DNA from: Streptomyces sp. SUK 48
Lineage (GTDB): Bacteria > Actinomycetota > Actinomycetes > Streptomycetales > Streptomycetaceae
Assembly: GCF_009650765.1 (NCBI RefSeq)
Contig: NZ_CP045740.1
Location: forward strand, 248,001 to 312,000
Direction: 5' to 3'
Length of the DNA: 64,000 nt
Positions within the stretch are counted from its first letter, which is position 1. Each line of letters opens with the position of its first letter. Position numbers and translations under genes: made by a program. Under the pieces are notes generated by a model, which worked only from the letters and a program-made list of their open reading frames with translations, was not told where the DNA came from and ran no database searches. Shown here piece by piece: positions 25,413-34,841 of this stretch.

Positions 25413-26399
25413 GTGGGACGGCGCAAGGGCAGCATAGGGATCGCACTGGTCACGGGTGCCGTGCTGATGGGTGCGAGTGCCTGCGGCGGCGGAAGTGGCT
25501 CCGACACGGTCGGCGGTGACGCGAAGGCGCCGGGCAAGTCGACCGCGAGCGCCTCGCCCTCACCGACGAAGCCCGCGGGTCCGCCGATGCTGCTGGACAC
25601 GATCACCCCGCAGAACGGCACCACGGTGGGCGTGGCCATGCCCATCTCGGTCGTGTTCACCAACCCCGTGGCGGCCAAGGCGCGGGCCGCGGTGGAGAAG
25701 CACATGAAGGTCAGCACCTCCACGCCGGTGGCCGGTGCCTGGCACTGGTTCGGCGACAAGCGCGCCGACTGGCGGCCGAAGGACTACTGGCCCTCCGGCA
25801 CGAAGGTGAAGATCGACGCCGACATGCAGGGCGTCAGCAACGGCGCCGGACGCTACGGCGTGCGCGACTACACGCACACCTTCACGATCGGCGACGACGT
25901 CCGCGCGGACGTCTCGGTCACCGGCCACACCATGAAGGTGACCCGTGGCGGCAAGCCGGTGCGCACCCTGTCCATCAACGCCGGCAGCCCCGAGTACCCG
26001 ACGTGGAACGGCACGATGGCCGTCATCGACAAGCAGGAGAAGGTCCACATGACCTCCTGCAGCGTCGGCATCAGCTGCGACAAGGGCAGCCCCAACTACT
26101 ACGACCTGACGCTGCCCTGGGACGTGCACCTGACCCAGAGCGGTACGTACGTCCACTACTCGACCGGCGACCCCACGCCGGGCGGCGGCAGCGCCCGCGG
26201 CTCGCACGGCTGCGTCCACCTGTCCCTGTCGGACGCCAAGTGGTTCTACGGCCAGGTCAAGCAAGGCGACCCCATCACCATCACGGGCTCCTCCCGGGCC
26301 AAGGCGGATCCGGACAACGGCTACGCGGACTTCAACCTGGACTGGACCCAGTGGCTCGCGGGCAGCGCCTCCGGGGAGGGCACGACCACGGCGCTCTGA
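25413..26399 (+). CDS. L,D-transpeptidase (YkuD) lipoprotein
   Basis: 328 residues, GTG start. The lipobox is ASAC near residue 24, followed by a Ser/Pro/Lys spacer. Residues ~60-150 look like the bacterial Ig-like domain that precedes the catalytic domain in actinobacterial Ldt enzymes (LLDTITPQNGTTVGVAM). The YkuD catalytic motif is ARGSHGCVHLSLSDA, giving the His and the nucleophilic Cys. It crosslinks peptidoglycan stems 3-3 at the outer face of the membrane. It is followed by a strong terminator. Confidence 0.93.
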   Translation: MGRRKGSIGIALVTGAVLMGASACGGGSGSDTVGGDAKAPGKSTASASPSPTKPAGPPMLLDTITPQNGTTVGVAMPISVVFTNPVAAKARAAVEKHMKVSTSTPVAGAWHWFGDKRADWRPKDYWPSGTKVKIDADMQGVSNGAGRYGVRDYTHTFTIGDDVRADVSVTGHTMKVTRGGKPVRTLSINAGSPEYPTWNGTMAVIDKQEKVHMTSCSVGISCDKGSPNYYDLTLPWDVHLTQSGTYVHYSTGDPTPGGGSARGSHGCVHLSLSDAKWFYGQVKQGDPITITGSSRAKADPDNGYADFNLDWTQWLAGSASGEGTTTAL

Positions 26400-26484
26400 C
26401 CGACCGCCGCCCGATGGCTCGGACGGCCCCCGCCGCGGCGTCGCGTCGGGGTGGCCGTCCATCGGCCGCGTCGTGACGACGAGC

Positions 26485-26517
26485 GCGTGGACGAGGACGA
26501 AAGGTCCTCGTCCACGC
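26485..26517. terminator. Bidirectional hairpin terminator
   Basis: A perfect 14-bp stem, GCGTGGACGAGGAC / GTCCTCGTCCACGC, with loop GAAAG, extended further by GACGAG / CTCGTC across a one-base bulge. It lies between the convergent L,D-transpeptidase and acyl-ligase genes and so closes the biosynthetic locus on its left side. Confidence 0.8.
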
Positions 26518-26597
26518 CTCGTCGCGCGGCGCGGCCGCGGTCGTCCACGCCGGGCATCGTCCCGACCCCAGCCCCGGGGTCCCGGGGGACCGGTCCC

Positions 26598-28280
26598 TCA
26601 CTCCCCCGGTCGGCCGCCGTCCCGCTGCCGGGTCGCCCACGCCGTCAGCGTCCGGTGGCAGATCTTGCCCGTGGGACCGAGGGGCATCTCGTCGACCAGC
26701 AGCAGGAGTTCGGGGTGTTTGCGGCGGCCCAGCCCGCGGGCGAGCAGGTGGGTGGTGAGGTCGGCGCGAGTGAGCGGGGGCGTGCCGGGGGCCGGGCGGA
26801 CGCAGGCGCACAGGCGTTCCCCGAGGTCCGGGTCGGGCACCGGGACGCACACCGCCTCGGTGACGGACGGGTGGTGACCCAGCTCGTGTTCCACCTCGGC
26901 GAGGCTGATGTTGAGGCCGCCGCGTACGACGACGCGCTTGAGCCGGCCGAGGACGTGCAGCCTGCCGTGCTCGTCCAGGCGACCCAGGTCACCGGTGCGC
27001 ACCCAGCCGTCGGGGGTGCGGTAACGGGCGTCCAGTTCGGGCGCGTTGACGTAGCACAGGGGTGTCATCGGGCCCAGCGCCTCGATCTGGCCCGGCTGTC
27101 CGGCGGGCCGCGGGGTGCCGTCGGGGCCGGTGATCCGGATGCGGGCGACCCCGGGGTCGGGGGTGCCGGCGCTGTCGTCCGCGGGCCGGCTCTCCCCCGC
27201 CGTATGGCAGTTGACGCCGTCCGAGGAGCCGTAGACGGTCACCACCGGGCGGCCGAGGCGCCGACGGCAGGCGGCCGCGATCGCCGGGGGCAGGGCGGCG
27301 CCGCTGGAGACGACGGCGCGCAGCGACGAGGTGTCCTCGCCCGGCCGGGCCGGGAGGTCGGCGATGCGGCGCAGCATGGTGGGCACCGCGAACAGGTGGG
27401 TGGGGCGGTGTTCGGCGACCAGGCGCAGCGCGTCCGCCGGGTCGAAGCGGGCCGCCACGATCAGGGTGCCGCCGAGCACGGCGAGGGTGACCGGGGTGCC
27501 GAGGGAGCCGAAGGAGGAGGCCAGCGGGACGAGGACGAGGTGGCGGGGCGGCACCTCGGGGTCCGGGTGCAGGGCGCGGACGTAGCGGGCGCGGCCGCCG
27601 GCGAAGGCGTGATGGCTGTAGGCGACCATCTTGGGCTCGGTCTCGGAGCCGGAGGACACCAGAATCCGGGCGGGCCCGTAGGGGTCGACGGGGCCGGGCT
27701 GCCAGGACTCGGGCGCCCGGGGCCGGGGCGGATGCAGGCCGAGCGCGCCCGCGCGGTCCGGGCCGGGGACGTACAGGGTGGCCAGGTGGGGAAGGTCCGC
27801 GAGGGCCGGGATGGGCCGGTCCGGGGCGAGGACGGCGGCGCGGGCCCGGGAGCGGGCGAGCAGGGCCCGGGTGTCGCGGTCGTCGCCGCTCGGGGGCAGG
27901 GGCAGGGCGACCGCGCCGAGCGCGTACACGGCGAGTTCGGCGGCCACGGCGTCGCGTCCGTCGGGCAGCCGCAGTGCCACCACGTCCCCGGCGGCGAGGC
28001 CCGACCGGTCGAACAGGGCGGCGAGGCGGCGGACTTCGGCGCCGAGGGCCGCGTAGCTCAGCGTCCCGGCGTCGTCCACCAGGGCGGCCCGGTCCGGGTG
28101 TTCGCCCACCCGGGCGGTGAACAGGGTGTACAGGTCGGTGTCCGGGCACAGTCCCTCGCGCACCCAGGCCAGGCGCCGGGCCCGGGGCACCAGGTCGGGG
28201 AAGAGCACGCCGGCGCGAGAGGTCCACGCCGGGTGTCCGCCGCGGGCCGCGGGGAGGGTGGCGGGGGCGGCGACAGTCAT
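26598..28280 (-). CDS. AMP-dependent acyl-CoA synthetase / ligase (A)
   Basis: 560 residues. Adenylation motifs: SSGSETEPKMVAYSH (A3, unusual: Ser-Gly-Ser-Glu-Thr in place of the common SGTTGxPK), YGSSDGVNCHTAG (A5), WVRTGDLGRLDEHGRLHVLGR (A7-A8 region), and PLGPTGKICHR with the catalytic Lys. It should activate a carboxylic acid as acyl-AMP and probably load CoA or a carrier. Its ATG overlaps the stop of the CoA-transferase gene (ATGA), and it is the last gene of the left operon. Substrate unknown. Confidence 0.85.
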   Translation of the reverse strand: MTVAAPATLPAARGGHPAWTSRAGVLFPDLVPRARRLAWVREGLCPDTDLYTLFTARVGEHPDRAALVDDAGTLSYAALGAEVRRLAALFDRSGLAAGDVVALRLPDGRDAVAAELAVYALGAVALPLPPSGDDRDTRALLARSRARAAVLAPDRPIPALADLPHLATLYVPGPDRAGALGLHPPRPRAPESWQPGPVDPYGPARILVSSGSETEPKMVAYSHHAFAGGRARYVRALHPDPEVPPRHLVLVPLASSFGSLGTPVTLAVLGGTLIVAARFDPADALRLVAEHRPTHLFAVPTMLRRIADLPARPGEDTSSLRAVVSSGAALPPAIAAACRRRLGRPVVTVYGSSDGVNCHTAGESRPADDSAGTPDPGVARIRITGPDGTPRPAGQPGQIEALGPMTPLCYVNAPELDARYRTPDGWVRTGDLGRLDEHGRLHVLGRLKRVVVRGGLNISLAEVEHELGHHPSVTEAVCVPVPDPDLGERLCACVRPAPGTPPLTRADLTTHLLARGLGRRKHPELLLLVDEMPLGPTGKICHRTLTAWATRQRDGGRPGE

Positions 28281-30007
28281 GCGAACTCCCAGGGCGCGTG
28301 CGGCCGGGCGTGGCCGATGAGCGTGTCCGGTGGTGCGACGGCCGCCTTGAAGGCGGGGTCGTCCGCCAGGGCGGCCAGGTCGGTGTGTACGGGGGTGGCG
28401 GTCAGGCCCGCTTCGGCCAGACGCCGTGTCCACTCCTCGGTGGTGAGGGACGACCGGCCGGTGCGGTCCAGCAGCCGGCGCGCCGCCTCGGGGCGGGCAC
28501 GGGCCTCGGGGCCGAGGTACAGATGACCGTCCGCGGTGCGCAGCGGGCGGTCCAGCGCGGTCCAGCGGACCCGGTGCGCGGGGCGCGGGACCAGCGCGGC
28601 GGCGGAGACCAGGCTGGACTCGACCCGGCCGCCCCGCCCGGTCCGTTCCCGGTGCGCCAGCGCGGCCAGCACGCCCTGGGCGCACACCAGTCCGCCGAGG
28701 ACGTCGGTGAGGGTCAGCAGGGAGGGGGCCGGGGGTTCGTCGGCGGGGCGTGCGGCGGCGGCGAGTCCGCTGTGCACCTGGGCGAGGTAGTCGGTGCCGA
28801 GGGGCGGCCGGTCGCCGAGGGTGTCGCCGAAGCCGGACGCCCAGGCGTACACCAGGGCGGGCCGGGCGGCGAGCAGGTCCGGGGCGGCCAGGCCGAACCG
28901 GCCGGCCTTGCCCGGGGCCCAGTTGTGCACGAAGGCGTCGGCCTCGGCCGCCAGCGCTCGTACCGTCTCCCGGCCGCGCGCGGTCGTGAGGTCGGCCTCG
29001 ACGACCCGTTTGCCCGCGTTGAGGGCCGTGAACCGGGCCGAGGTGTCTCCGGCGAGCGGGGGCAGCCAGCGCATCGGGTCGCCGCCCGGGGGCTCGATCC
29101 TGATCACCTCGGCGCCCAGCATCCCGAGGACGTGTCCGGCGAGGGGGCCCTGCACCCGGCGCGTGGACTCCACCACCCGCAGGCCCGCGAGCGGCAGGAG
29201 CGCGGCGCCCCCGGAGCGCGGCGCGGGCACGCCGACGGCCGGGTGCGCCGGTCCGGGCGCCCGCAGCCGGGGACCCGGATGCCCGGGGGTGAGCCGCCAG
29301 GGGTCCGGGCGGACGGGCGGGTCGGGGTCGGCGCCGAGGGTGAGGAGGCTGACGCCGGTGTCGTATGCGGCGGCCCGCAGGTCCGGCAGGGTACGGCCGC
29401 GGGCGGCCGCGCGCAGGGCGTCGGGCAACGGGCATACGGCGGTGGCGAACCGCTGCTGGAAGGGCCCCCAGCCGCGGCCCGCGACGGCGGGCGGTACCCC
29501 GAGCCGGGCCCAGAACTCCCGCCAGGCCAGCGGGTCGAGGGTCTCCAGCTCCACGCGGGCGCCGTCGGACGTCTCCAGGGTCGCGAGACCGGCCGGGTAC
29601 GACTCCGCTCCCGGGGGCCGGTCATCGGGTGCGCGGGCCGTCGCGGCGGCGAGGTACTGGCCGGCCGCCAGCAGCGCCCCCTGCGCGACCGAGGTCCGCA
29701 CCTCGCACAGGTCCAGCCCGCGCGCCCGCCCGATCCCGGCGGCGGTGACCCCCTGGGCGGCCAGGACCCCGGCCACCACCGAGGCGTAGTCGACGGCGAG
29801 CGGGGCCGGGCCGCCGGTGGCCCGGCCGTGCAGGTGCATGAGCCCGCACGCGGCCTGTACGGCACGCTCGTCCGGCAGATCCATGCCGACCGGGCCCGCC
29901 CAGTCGAGGGTGGGGCGCGCCGCCGGGGCGCCCGGGGCGGTGTGCCGCAGCAGCCGGTCGGCGACGGCGGCGGCGACCACCGGCCGTACGGCGGTACGCG
30001 GGCTCAC
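28277..30007 (-). CDS. Class III (CaiB/BaiF) CoA-transferase with extra N-terminal domain
   Basis: 576 residues, far longer than the usual ~400. Residues ~270-576 are a CaiB-type domain: LAGLRVVESTRRVQGPLAGH, LGAEVIRIEPPGGDP and NAGKRVVEADL, with Asp expected in the PLGTDYLAQVHSG region. The first ~250 residues resemble the second half of another CaiB subunit (LAVDYASVVAGVLAAQG ... VRTSVAQGALLAAGQYL), so the protein looks like a partial duplication or fusion. CaiB enzymes move CoA between acids. It is coupled by overlaps on both sides to a methyltransferase gene and a ligase gene. Confidence 0.8.
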   Translation of the reverse strand: MSPRTAVRPVVAAAVADRLLRHTAPGAPAARPTLDWAGPVGMDLPDERAVQAACGLMHLHGRATGGPAPLAVDYASVVAGVLAAQGVTAAGIGRARGLDLCEVRTSVAQGALLAAGQYLAAATARAPDDRPPGAESYPAGLATLETSDGARVELETLDPLAWREFWARLGVPPAVAGRGWGPFQQRFATAVCPLPDALRAAARGRTLPDLRAAAYDTGVSLLTLGADPDPPVRPDPWRLTPGHPGPRLRAPGPAHPAVGVPAPRSGGAALLPLAGLRVVESTRRVQGPLAGHVLGMLGAEVIRIEPPGGDPMRWLPPLAGDTSARFTALNAGKRVVEADLTTARGRETVRALAAEADAFVHNWAPGKAGRFGLAAPDLLAARPALVYAWASGFGDTLGDRPPLGTDYLAQVHSGLAAAARPADEPPAPSLLTLTDVLGGLVCAQGVLAALAHRERTGRGGRVESSLVSAAALVPRPAHRVRWTALDRPLRTADGHLYLGPEARARPEAARRLLDRTGRSSLTTEEWTRRLAEAGLTATPVHTDLAALADDPAFKAAVAPPDTLIGHARPHAPWEFA

Positions 30008-30813
30008 CTGCCCGCCCCGCCGGGCCGCCGGCCCTGCACCGAGTAGAAGACGCTGGAGGCGGCGCTAAACGACGGGTCCCGCATCAACCGCCGTACCTGC
30101 TCCAGCTCTTCCTCGGTCATGCCCTGCCCGATCAGCCGGTCGCGGAGGTTGCGGGTGTGGTTCGACTGGAGCCCCAGGCCGGGGTCCTGGGCGTGCCGGA
30201 CGCCGATGTGCAGGTGCGCGTCGATGCCGGTCAGCCCCGCCGCGCGCAGGGCGGCGGGCACCCGCTGTCCCCAGTGCGGGTCGCCGCCCGCGGCGCGCAT
30301 CGCGGCCGACTTGGCCCGCAGGAAGCGGACGTACAGCGCCTCGGCCGCCGGGTCCGGGGTCAGCAGCGGGGGCTCGTAGGAGGCGTCGATCTCGTCGATC
30401 TGGAGCAGTCCGCCGGGCCGCAGGGCTCGTACCAGCCGGGGCAGGACGGCGTCGCGGGCGGGCACGTGCTGGAGCACCAGGCGCGCCACGATCAGGTCGT
30501 AGGCCGACTCGGGCAGCGGGTCGCGGGCCACGTCGAGCGCGGCGACCGCCAGGTGCGGGCCCGGGACGAGGTCGCGGGGGTCGCGGTCGGTGGCGAGCAC
30601 CGAGCCGCCCGGCGCGACGCGCCCGGCCAGCCAGCGGGCGATGCTGCCGCCGCCCGCGCCGATCTCCAGACAGTGCCAGCCCGGGCCGACACCGGCGGCG
30701 GCCAGGCGGGGCAGGGTCACCGGATCGTAGGCGGCCTCCAGACAGCGGTGCTGGTCGCGGCTGTGCGCGGTGCCGTTGCCGAAGACCGCGCGGGCGGGGG
30801 CCGGCGGTGCCAT
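30004..30813 (-). CDS. SAM-dependent methyltransferase (class I)
   Basis: 269 residues. I chose the ATG at 30811-30813, which has AAGGAG nine bases ahead, over one 18 bases upstream that overlaps this site. Motif I is LEIGAGGGSIARWL; the acidic post-I residue is ATDRDPRDL; motif IV is the DLIVARLVLQHVPARDAVL segment and VRALRPGGLLQIDEID follows. It should methylate O, N or C of a small substrate in this pathway; the neighbours suggest a cluster product. A 128-bp gap separates it from the ligase gene upstream. Confidence 0.87.
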   Translation of the reverse strand: MAPPAPARAVFGNGTAHSRDQHRCLEAAYDPVTLPRLAAAGVGPGWHCLEIGAGGGSIARWLAGRVAPGGSVLATDRDPRDLVPGPHLAVAALDVARDPLPESAYDLIVARLVLQHVPARDAVLPRLVRALRPGGLLQIDEIDASYEPPLLTPDPAAEALYVRFLRAKSAAMRAAGGDPHWGQRVPAALRAAGLTGIDAHLHIGVRHAQDPGLGLQSNHTRNLRDRLIGQGMTEEELEQVRRLMRDPSFSAASSVFYSVQGRRPGGAGR

Positions 30814-30941
30814 GGGGGTGGCTCCTTCCATCGAGTTTCACCGGGATACGCCGAATTTCGCGGAGTTCCGCCGAGGGCTCGGCCGGTCACGGCGCGGCCC
30901 ACGGGTACGGAGTCCGCGCGGGCCGGTCGTGGGCGGGTCCG

Positions 30942-32498
30942 TCAGGTCCAGCGGCCGGTGCCCGCGGGCCCGGTGCCGGTGAGGCGGCGCGCCAGGGCGG
31001 CGCGGCGCACCTTGCCGGTGCCGGTGCGGGGCACATCGTCCCAGCTGAGGACGGCCGGTTCACGCAGCGCCGGTAGGCCGTTCGTGGCCTCTTTCCAGGC
31101 GCCCGGGTCGAGTTGGCCGTCGGCGGTGACGACCACGGGCAGCGGATCGCCGTCGGTGGCGCCGAGGAGCACGCACTCCAGGGCCTCGGGCAGCCGTTCC
31201 TCCAGCAGGTCCTCGGTCCGCAGGCAGCTCAGGTGGGGCAGGCTGTCGACCTCGCGGTCCAGGACGCTGACGCCGCCGTCGCGGTGGAGCACCCCGATGT
31301 CGCCTGTGGACCACCAGCCGCCGACCCGTTTGGCGTCCCAGCGTTCGTCCTCGGCGAGGTAGCCGAGGGCGAGGGCGGCGGTGCGCACCAGGAGCAGCCC
31401 GGGGCGGCCGCGCGGCACGGGGCGCAGGGTGTCCGGGTCCACCGCGCGCAGCCGGGTCCGGCCCGGTACCGGGCGGCCCAGCCGCCGCGCCGTGGACCGC
31501 GTGTCCCGGGCCAGCGCGGCGCGCCGGGTGTGGAAGCGGAAGGTCAGCGGTCCGGTCTCGGTCTGCCCCCAGCCCTGCAGCCACATCGGGCGGGCGTGGC
31601 GGGTCGCCGTCAGATAGGCGCGCAGGACGGGCGGGTGGACCGCGTCGTAGGTGCTGACGTAGAGGCGGACCCGCCGGAAGGGGTTGTCCAGTCGGGTGGT
31701 GAGCGGCCGCATCCGTACGTAGGTGGCGGGCAGCGCCTCGACGACGGTGGGCGGGTGGGTCCGCAGCAGGGGGTCGGCGGTGTCCGGGTCGTCGCCGGTG
31801 AGCAGGACGACCTCGGCGGGCGGGGTGGACAGGACCACCGCCGTCCAGCAGAAGGCCCGGCCGTGGGCGTACGCGCTGGCGTTGAGCAGGACGTCGTCCC
31901 GGCGGATGCCGATTCCCGGGTAGCGCACCGCCTCGAAGCGGGCGAGTTTGTGCACGAGGGTGCGGGTGGAGTGGACGACCAGCTTGGGCACCCCGGTCGT
32001 GCCCGAGGTGTGGTGGATGACGAGGGGGTCGTCGTCGGACCGTCGTACCGGCGGGCGGGGCCGGCCCGCGTCCAGGGTGGCGAGGTGGAGGGCGCCGGGC
32101 GCCTCGGCGTCGAGGGTGACGCGGACCGGTGGGCTCGCGGCCCGGCAGTGGGCGAGCAGCGCGGTGGTGGTGACGAGCGCGGCCGGGCGCAGCCGCTCCA
32201 GCAGCGTGCGCAGGGTCTCCGGCTCCAGCCGGGCGGACAGCAGCGCGGGGACGGCGCCGGCGCGGACGGCGGCGCAGGCGAGCAGGTCGTAGTCCCAGTG
32301 GTTGTCCTTGACGATCGCGACCCGGTCCCCGGGCCGCACCCCGGCGGCGGCCAGCCGGGTGGCGGTCACCCGGACGAGGTCCGCGAGTTCCGGGACGCTC
32401 CAGCGGGTTCCGGCGTCCGGGGCGATGTCGAGGGGCCGGTCGAGGTGGAACACGGTGCGGGCGCCGCTCGCCGCGGCCTCGTCGAACAGGGTGCCCAT
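30942..32498 (-). CDS. AMP-dependent acyl-CoA synthetase / ligase (B)
   Basis: 518 residues. Motif A3 is HHTSGTTGVPKLVVHS, A5 is GWGQTETGPL, A7 is WWSTGDIGVLHRDG and the C-terminal Lys is in RTGTGKVRRA, all canonical. It therefore belongs to the ANL superfamily as an active member. I use the ATG at 32498, one base after the stop of the oxidoreductase gene; a TTG 15 bases earlier is possible. With ligase A it gives the operon two acid-activating enzymes. Acid substrate unknown. Confidence 0.86.
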   Translation of the reverse strand: MGTLFDEAAASGARTVFHLDRPLDIAPDAGTRWSVPELADLVRVTATRLAAAGVRPGDRVAIVKDNHWDYDLLACAAVRAGAVPALLSARLEPETLRTLLERLRPAALVTTTALLAHCRAASPPVRVTLDAEAPGALHLATLDAGRPRPPVRRSDDDPLVIHHTSGTTGVPKLVVHSTRTLVHKLARFEAVRYPGIGIRRDDVLLNASAYAHGRAFCWTAVVLSTPPAEVVLLTGDDPDTADPLLRTHPPTVVEALPATYVRMRPLTTRLDNPFRRVRLYVSTYDAVHPPVLRAYLTATRHARPMWLQGWGQTETGPLTFRFHTRRAALARDTRSTARRLGRPVPGRTRLRAVDPDTLRPVPRGRPGLLLVRTAALALGYLAEDERWDAKRVGGWWSTGDIGVLHRDGGVSVLDREVDSLPHLSCLRTEDLLEERLPEALECVLLGATDGDPLPVVVTADGQLDPGAWKEATNGLPALREPAVLSWDDVPRTGTGKVRRAALARRLTGTGPAGTGRWT

Positions 32499-32499
32499 G

Positions 32500-33870
32500 T
32501 CATGCGGTCGCAACGGACTTCTCCAGTCGGTCGGGGCCGGCCTCGCGGGACCGGCCGAGCCTGCTCAGGACGCGGGAGGCGGCGAGCGCGCCCGCGCGGA
32601 CGGCGCCTTCGGACGCGGGCCGCAGCATCACCCAGTCACCGGCGTACTCCACCGCGCGCACCGGCCGTCGGAGGAAGGCGGCGCGTTCGGCGAGGGCCGC
32701 GGGGGTGGCTTCGGGCAGGCCGTCGCGGAAGGCGTGCGTGAAGTGGTGGCGGCGGGCGGCGCCGATGCCGGGGACGTAGCGTTCGGCCGCGTGGACGAGC
32801 AGGTCGGCGGCCTCGTCCGGGTCGGCGTCCAGCAGGTCGGGAACCTGGCGCGGGGCGGCCACGAGGGTGACGAGGCCGCGGCCGTCGGGGGCGCGCCCCG
32901 GGTCCTTGGCGTGGTCCACGACGACGCCGGAGAGCATCCGCTCCTCGGCGGCCGGGGTGAGCATGATGTGCACCGGGCGGCGGGCGGCCGGGGCGAGCGG
33001 GCGGTCCAGCAGGCAGCTGACCTTCAGCATCGGGGTGAAGGTGCAGGCGGTGAGGAACGGCCTTTCCCCGGCAGTTAGTTCGGGGCGCAGGGCCGCCGCG
33101 ACGGGCGCGGGTACGGCGAGCACCGCGGCCCGTGCCCTGACCTCGCCGTCGGCGCAGCGCAGGACGGCGTGGCCGCCCGCGTCGACCACCTCGCGCACGG
33201 TGCACCCGGTGACCACCTCGATGTCGGCGGCGAGCCGGCGGGCGAGGAAGTCCATGCCCTGGCGGTAGGTGCGCCAGCTGCTCGGGGAACCGGCCTCCCG
33301 CAGCAGGCTGACCAGCGGGGCGGCGGCCGAGCGTGCGGTGTCCCAGCCGAAGAAGCAGCCCGCGACCGGCTGGAAGAGGTAGTCGTGCAGGTCGCGGTGG
33401 TAGCGCGCGGTGGCCTCGCGGACGGTGGTGGCGCCGAGCGGGGTGCGTTCGGGGCGGTCGCCGTCGAACCCGGCGGCGCGGCGGCCGGACCAGGCGGAGA
33501 AGGCGGCCAGATCGCGGCGGGCGCGGGCGGAGAGTCCGGCGCCGGTGAGCACGGCCGTGCGCTCCCCCACGCCCGGGCGGGCGCGCCCGCCGCGCCAGAC
33601 GGCCACCCCGCCGCCGACCCGGGGCACCTCGGCCGGGGTGACGCCGAGGCGGCTCAGCAGTTCCCAGGTGGCGCGGTAGCCGTGGGAGGCGACCTGTTCG
33701 GCGCCGGTGTCCACGGTCCAGCCCTCGTGGCGCAGGCTGCGCATCCGGCCGCCCACGTCCGGGAGTTGCTCGTAGACGCGGACGGAGAGTCCGGCGCGGC
33801 GCAGTTCGTGGGCGGCGGTCAGTCCGGCGATGCCCGCGCCGACGACGGCGACGTCCAGTTCGGGTGTCAT
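32500..33870 (-). CDS. FAD-dependent oxidoreductase (amine oxidase / protoporphyrinogen-oxidase type)
   Basis: 456 residues with an N-terminal FAD dinucleotide fold (VAVVGAGIAGLTAAHELRRAG), the GGRMRSLRHEGWTVDTGAE motif typical of the amine-oxidase / phytoene-desaturase superfamily, and a C-terminal FAD segment with YAGDWVMLRPASEGAVRAG. It likely dehydrogenates a C-N or C-C bond. No signal peptide. It is coupled (ATGA) to the UbiA gene, suggesting it acts on the prenylated or a related lipid-like intermediate (inference). Confidence 0.83.
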   Translation of the reverse strand: MTPELDVAVVGAGIAGLTAAHELRRAGLSVRVYEQLPDVGGRMRSLRHEGWTVDTGAEQVASHGYRATWELLSRLGVTPAEVPRVGGGVAVWRGGRARPGVGERTAVLTGAGLSARARRDLAAFSAWSGRRAAGFDGDRPERTPLGATTVREATARYHRDLHDYLFQPVAGCFFGWDTARSAAAPLVSLLREAGSPSSWRTYRQGMDFLARRLAADIEVVTGCTVREVVDAGGHAVLRCADGEVRARAAVLAVPAPVAAALRPELTAGERPFLTACTFTPMLKVSCLLDRPLAPAARRPVHIMLTPAAEERMLSGVVVDHAKDPGRAPDGRGLVTLVAAPRQVPDLLDADPDEAADLLVHAAERYVPGIGAARRHHFTHAFRDGLPEATPAALAERAAFLRRPVRAVEYAGDWVMLRPASEGAVRAGALAASRVLSRLGRSREAGPDRLEKSVATA

Positions 33871-34841
33871 CGGGTGGCCCCCCAGCCGACGAGGACGTTG
33901 GCCGCGGTCATCAGCACCACGCTGAGCCGGTGCACCGTGAAACCGGTGCGGCGGGCGGTCATGATGTCGCCGCGGACGAACCCGGTCAGGTACTGCCGGG
34001 TGCGCAGCGCGGTCGCGGGGAGCATCAGCAGCACGAACCACCAGGGGGCCGTGCCGGTCAGTGAGGCGAACGCGCCGATGAGGAACTCGGCGGCCGACAG
34101 CGCCCCGATGAAGACGGCGTTGCCCCGCTCCGAGACCAGCGCGGCCACGGTGGGACGGCCCACGGCCCGGTCGCCCTCGACGTCGTTGGTGTTGGAGTAG
34201 ACCCCGAACATCAGCGGGCCGAACCCGAACAGCACCGCCTGCACCATCAGGAAGCCGGCGAACTCCCCCGTCAGCAGGCCGTAGGGGACGATCACGAGCA
34301 CGGCGCCGAGGGCGACCAGGAACGCCTCCTGGAAACCGTGATAGCTGATCTTCAGACCGTACGAGTACTGGAGTGACACCACGAACAGCGCGCCCGCGGC
34401 GACCAGTGCCCACAGCGGGCGGTGCGGGGCGAGCGCGCCGGCGGCCGTCCATAGGAGCACGCCCGCCACCGCGCAGGTCCAGGCGAAGCGCAGCGCCTGG
34501 GGCACCGTCAGCACCCCGGCGACCAGGGGCTTGCGCGCCTTGCTGCGCAGGGGGTTGTCGGGGCCGTAGTTGGCGAGGTCGCTGCCGTCGCGGAACCCGG
34601 TGACGTCGTCCAGGGCGACCATCGCCATCAGGACGGCGATCTCCCCGACCAGGAACAGCGCCAGGACCAGGGCCTTGCGGGCGGTGAAGGCGTCGAGCGG
34701 GAACAGGGCGGCGGCCAGGGCGAGGAAGACGCCGAGGTAGTAGTCGTACACGTCCAGCTTGCCGAGCCGCGCGTAGGCGCGCGGCCTGCTGGGAGCGTGG
34801 GTGGTGGCCGTGGGACGGCCGGCCACGATGCTGTCGGTCAT
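33867..34841 (-). CDS. UbiA-family prenyltransferase
   Basis: 324 residues with eight or nine transmembrane helices. The two Asp-rich motifs are MVALDDVTGFRDGSD (first) and SNTNDVEGDRAVGRPT (second), which bind Mg-diphosphate, so it should be active. UbiA enzymes attach an isoprenoid chain to an aromatic or polar acceptor in the membrane. No isoprenyl-diphosphate synthase is in the locus, so a housekeeping polyprenyl diphosphate would be used. Acceptor unknown. A ~420-bp non-coding stretch separates it from the aminotransferase gene upstream. Confidence 0.86.
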   Translation of the reverse strand: MTDSIVAGRPTATTHAPSRPRAYARLGKLDVYDYYLGVFLALAAALFPLDAFTARKALVLALFLVGEIAVLMAMVALDDVTGFRDGSDLANYGPDNPLRSKARKPLVAGVLTVPQALRFAWTCAVAGVLLWTAAGALAPHRPLWALVAAGALFVVSLQYSYGLKISYHGFQEAFLVALGAVLVIVPYGLLTGEFAGFLMVQAVLFGFGPLMFGVYSNTNDVEGDRAVGRPTVAALVSERGNAVFIGALSAAEFLIGAFASLTGTAPWWFVLLMLPATALRTRQYLTGFVRGDIMTARRTGFTVHRLSVVLMTAANVLVGWGATR

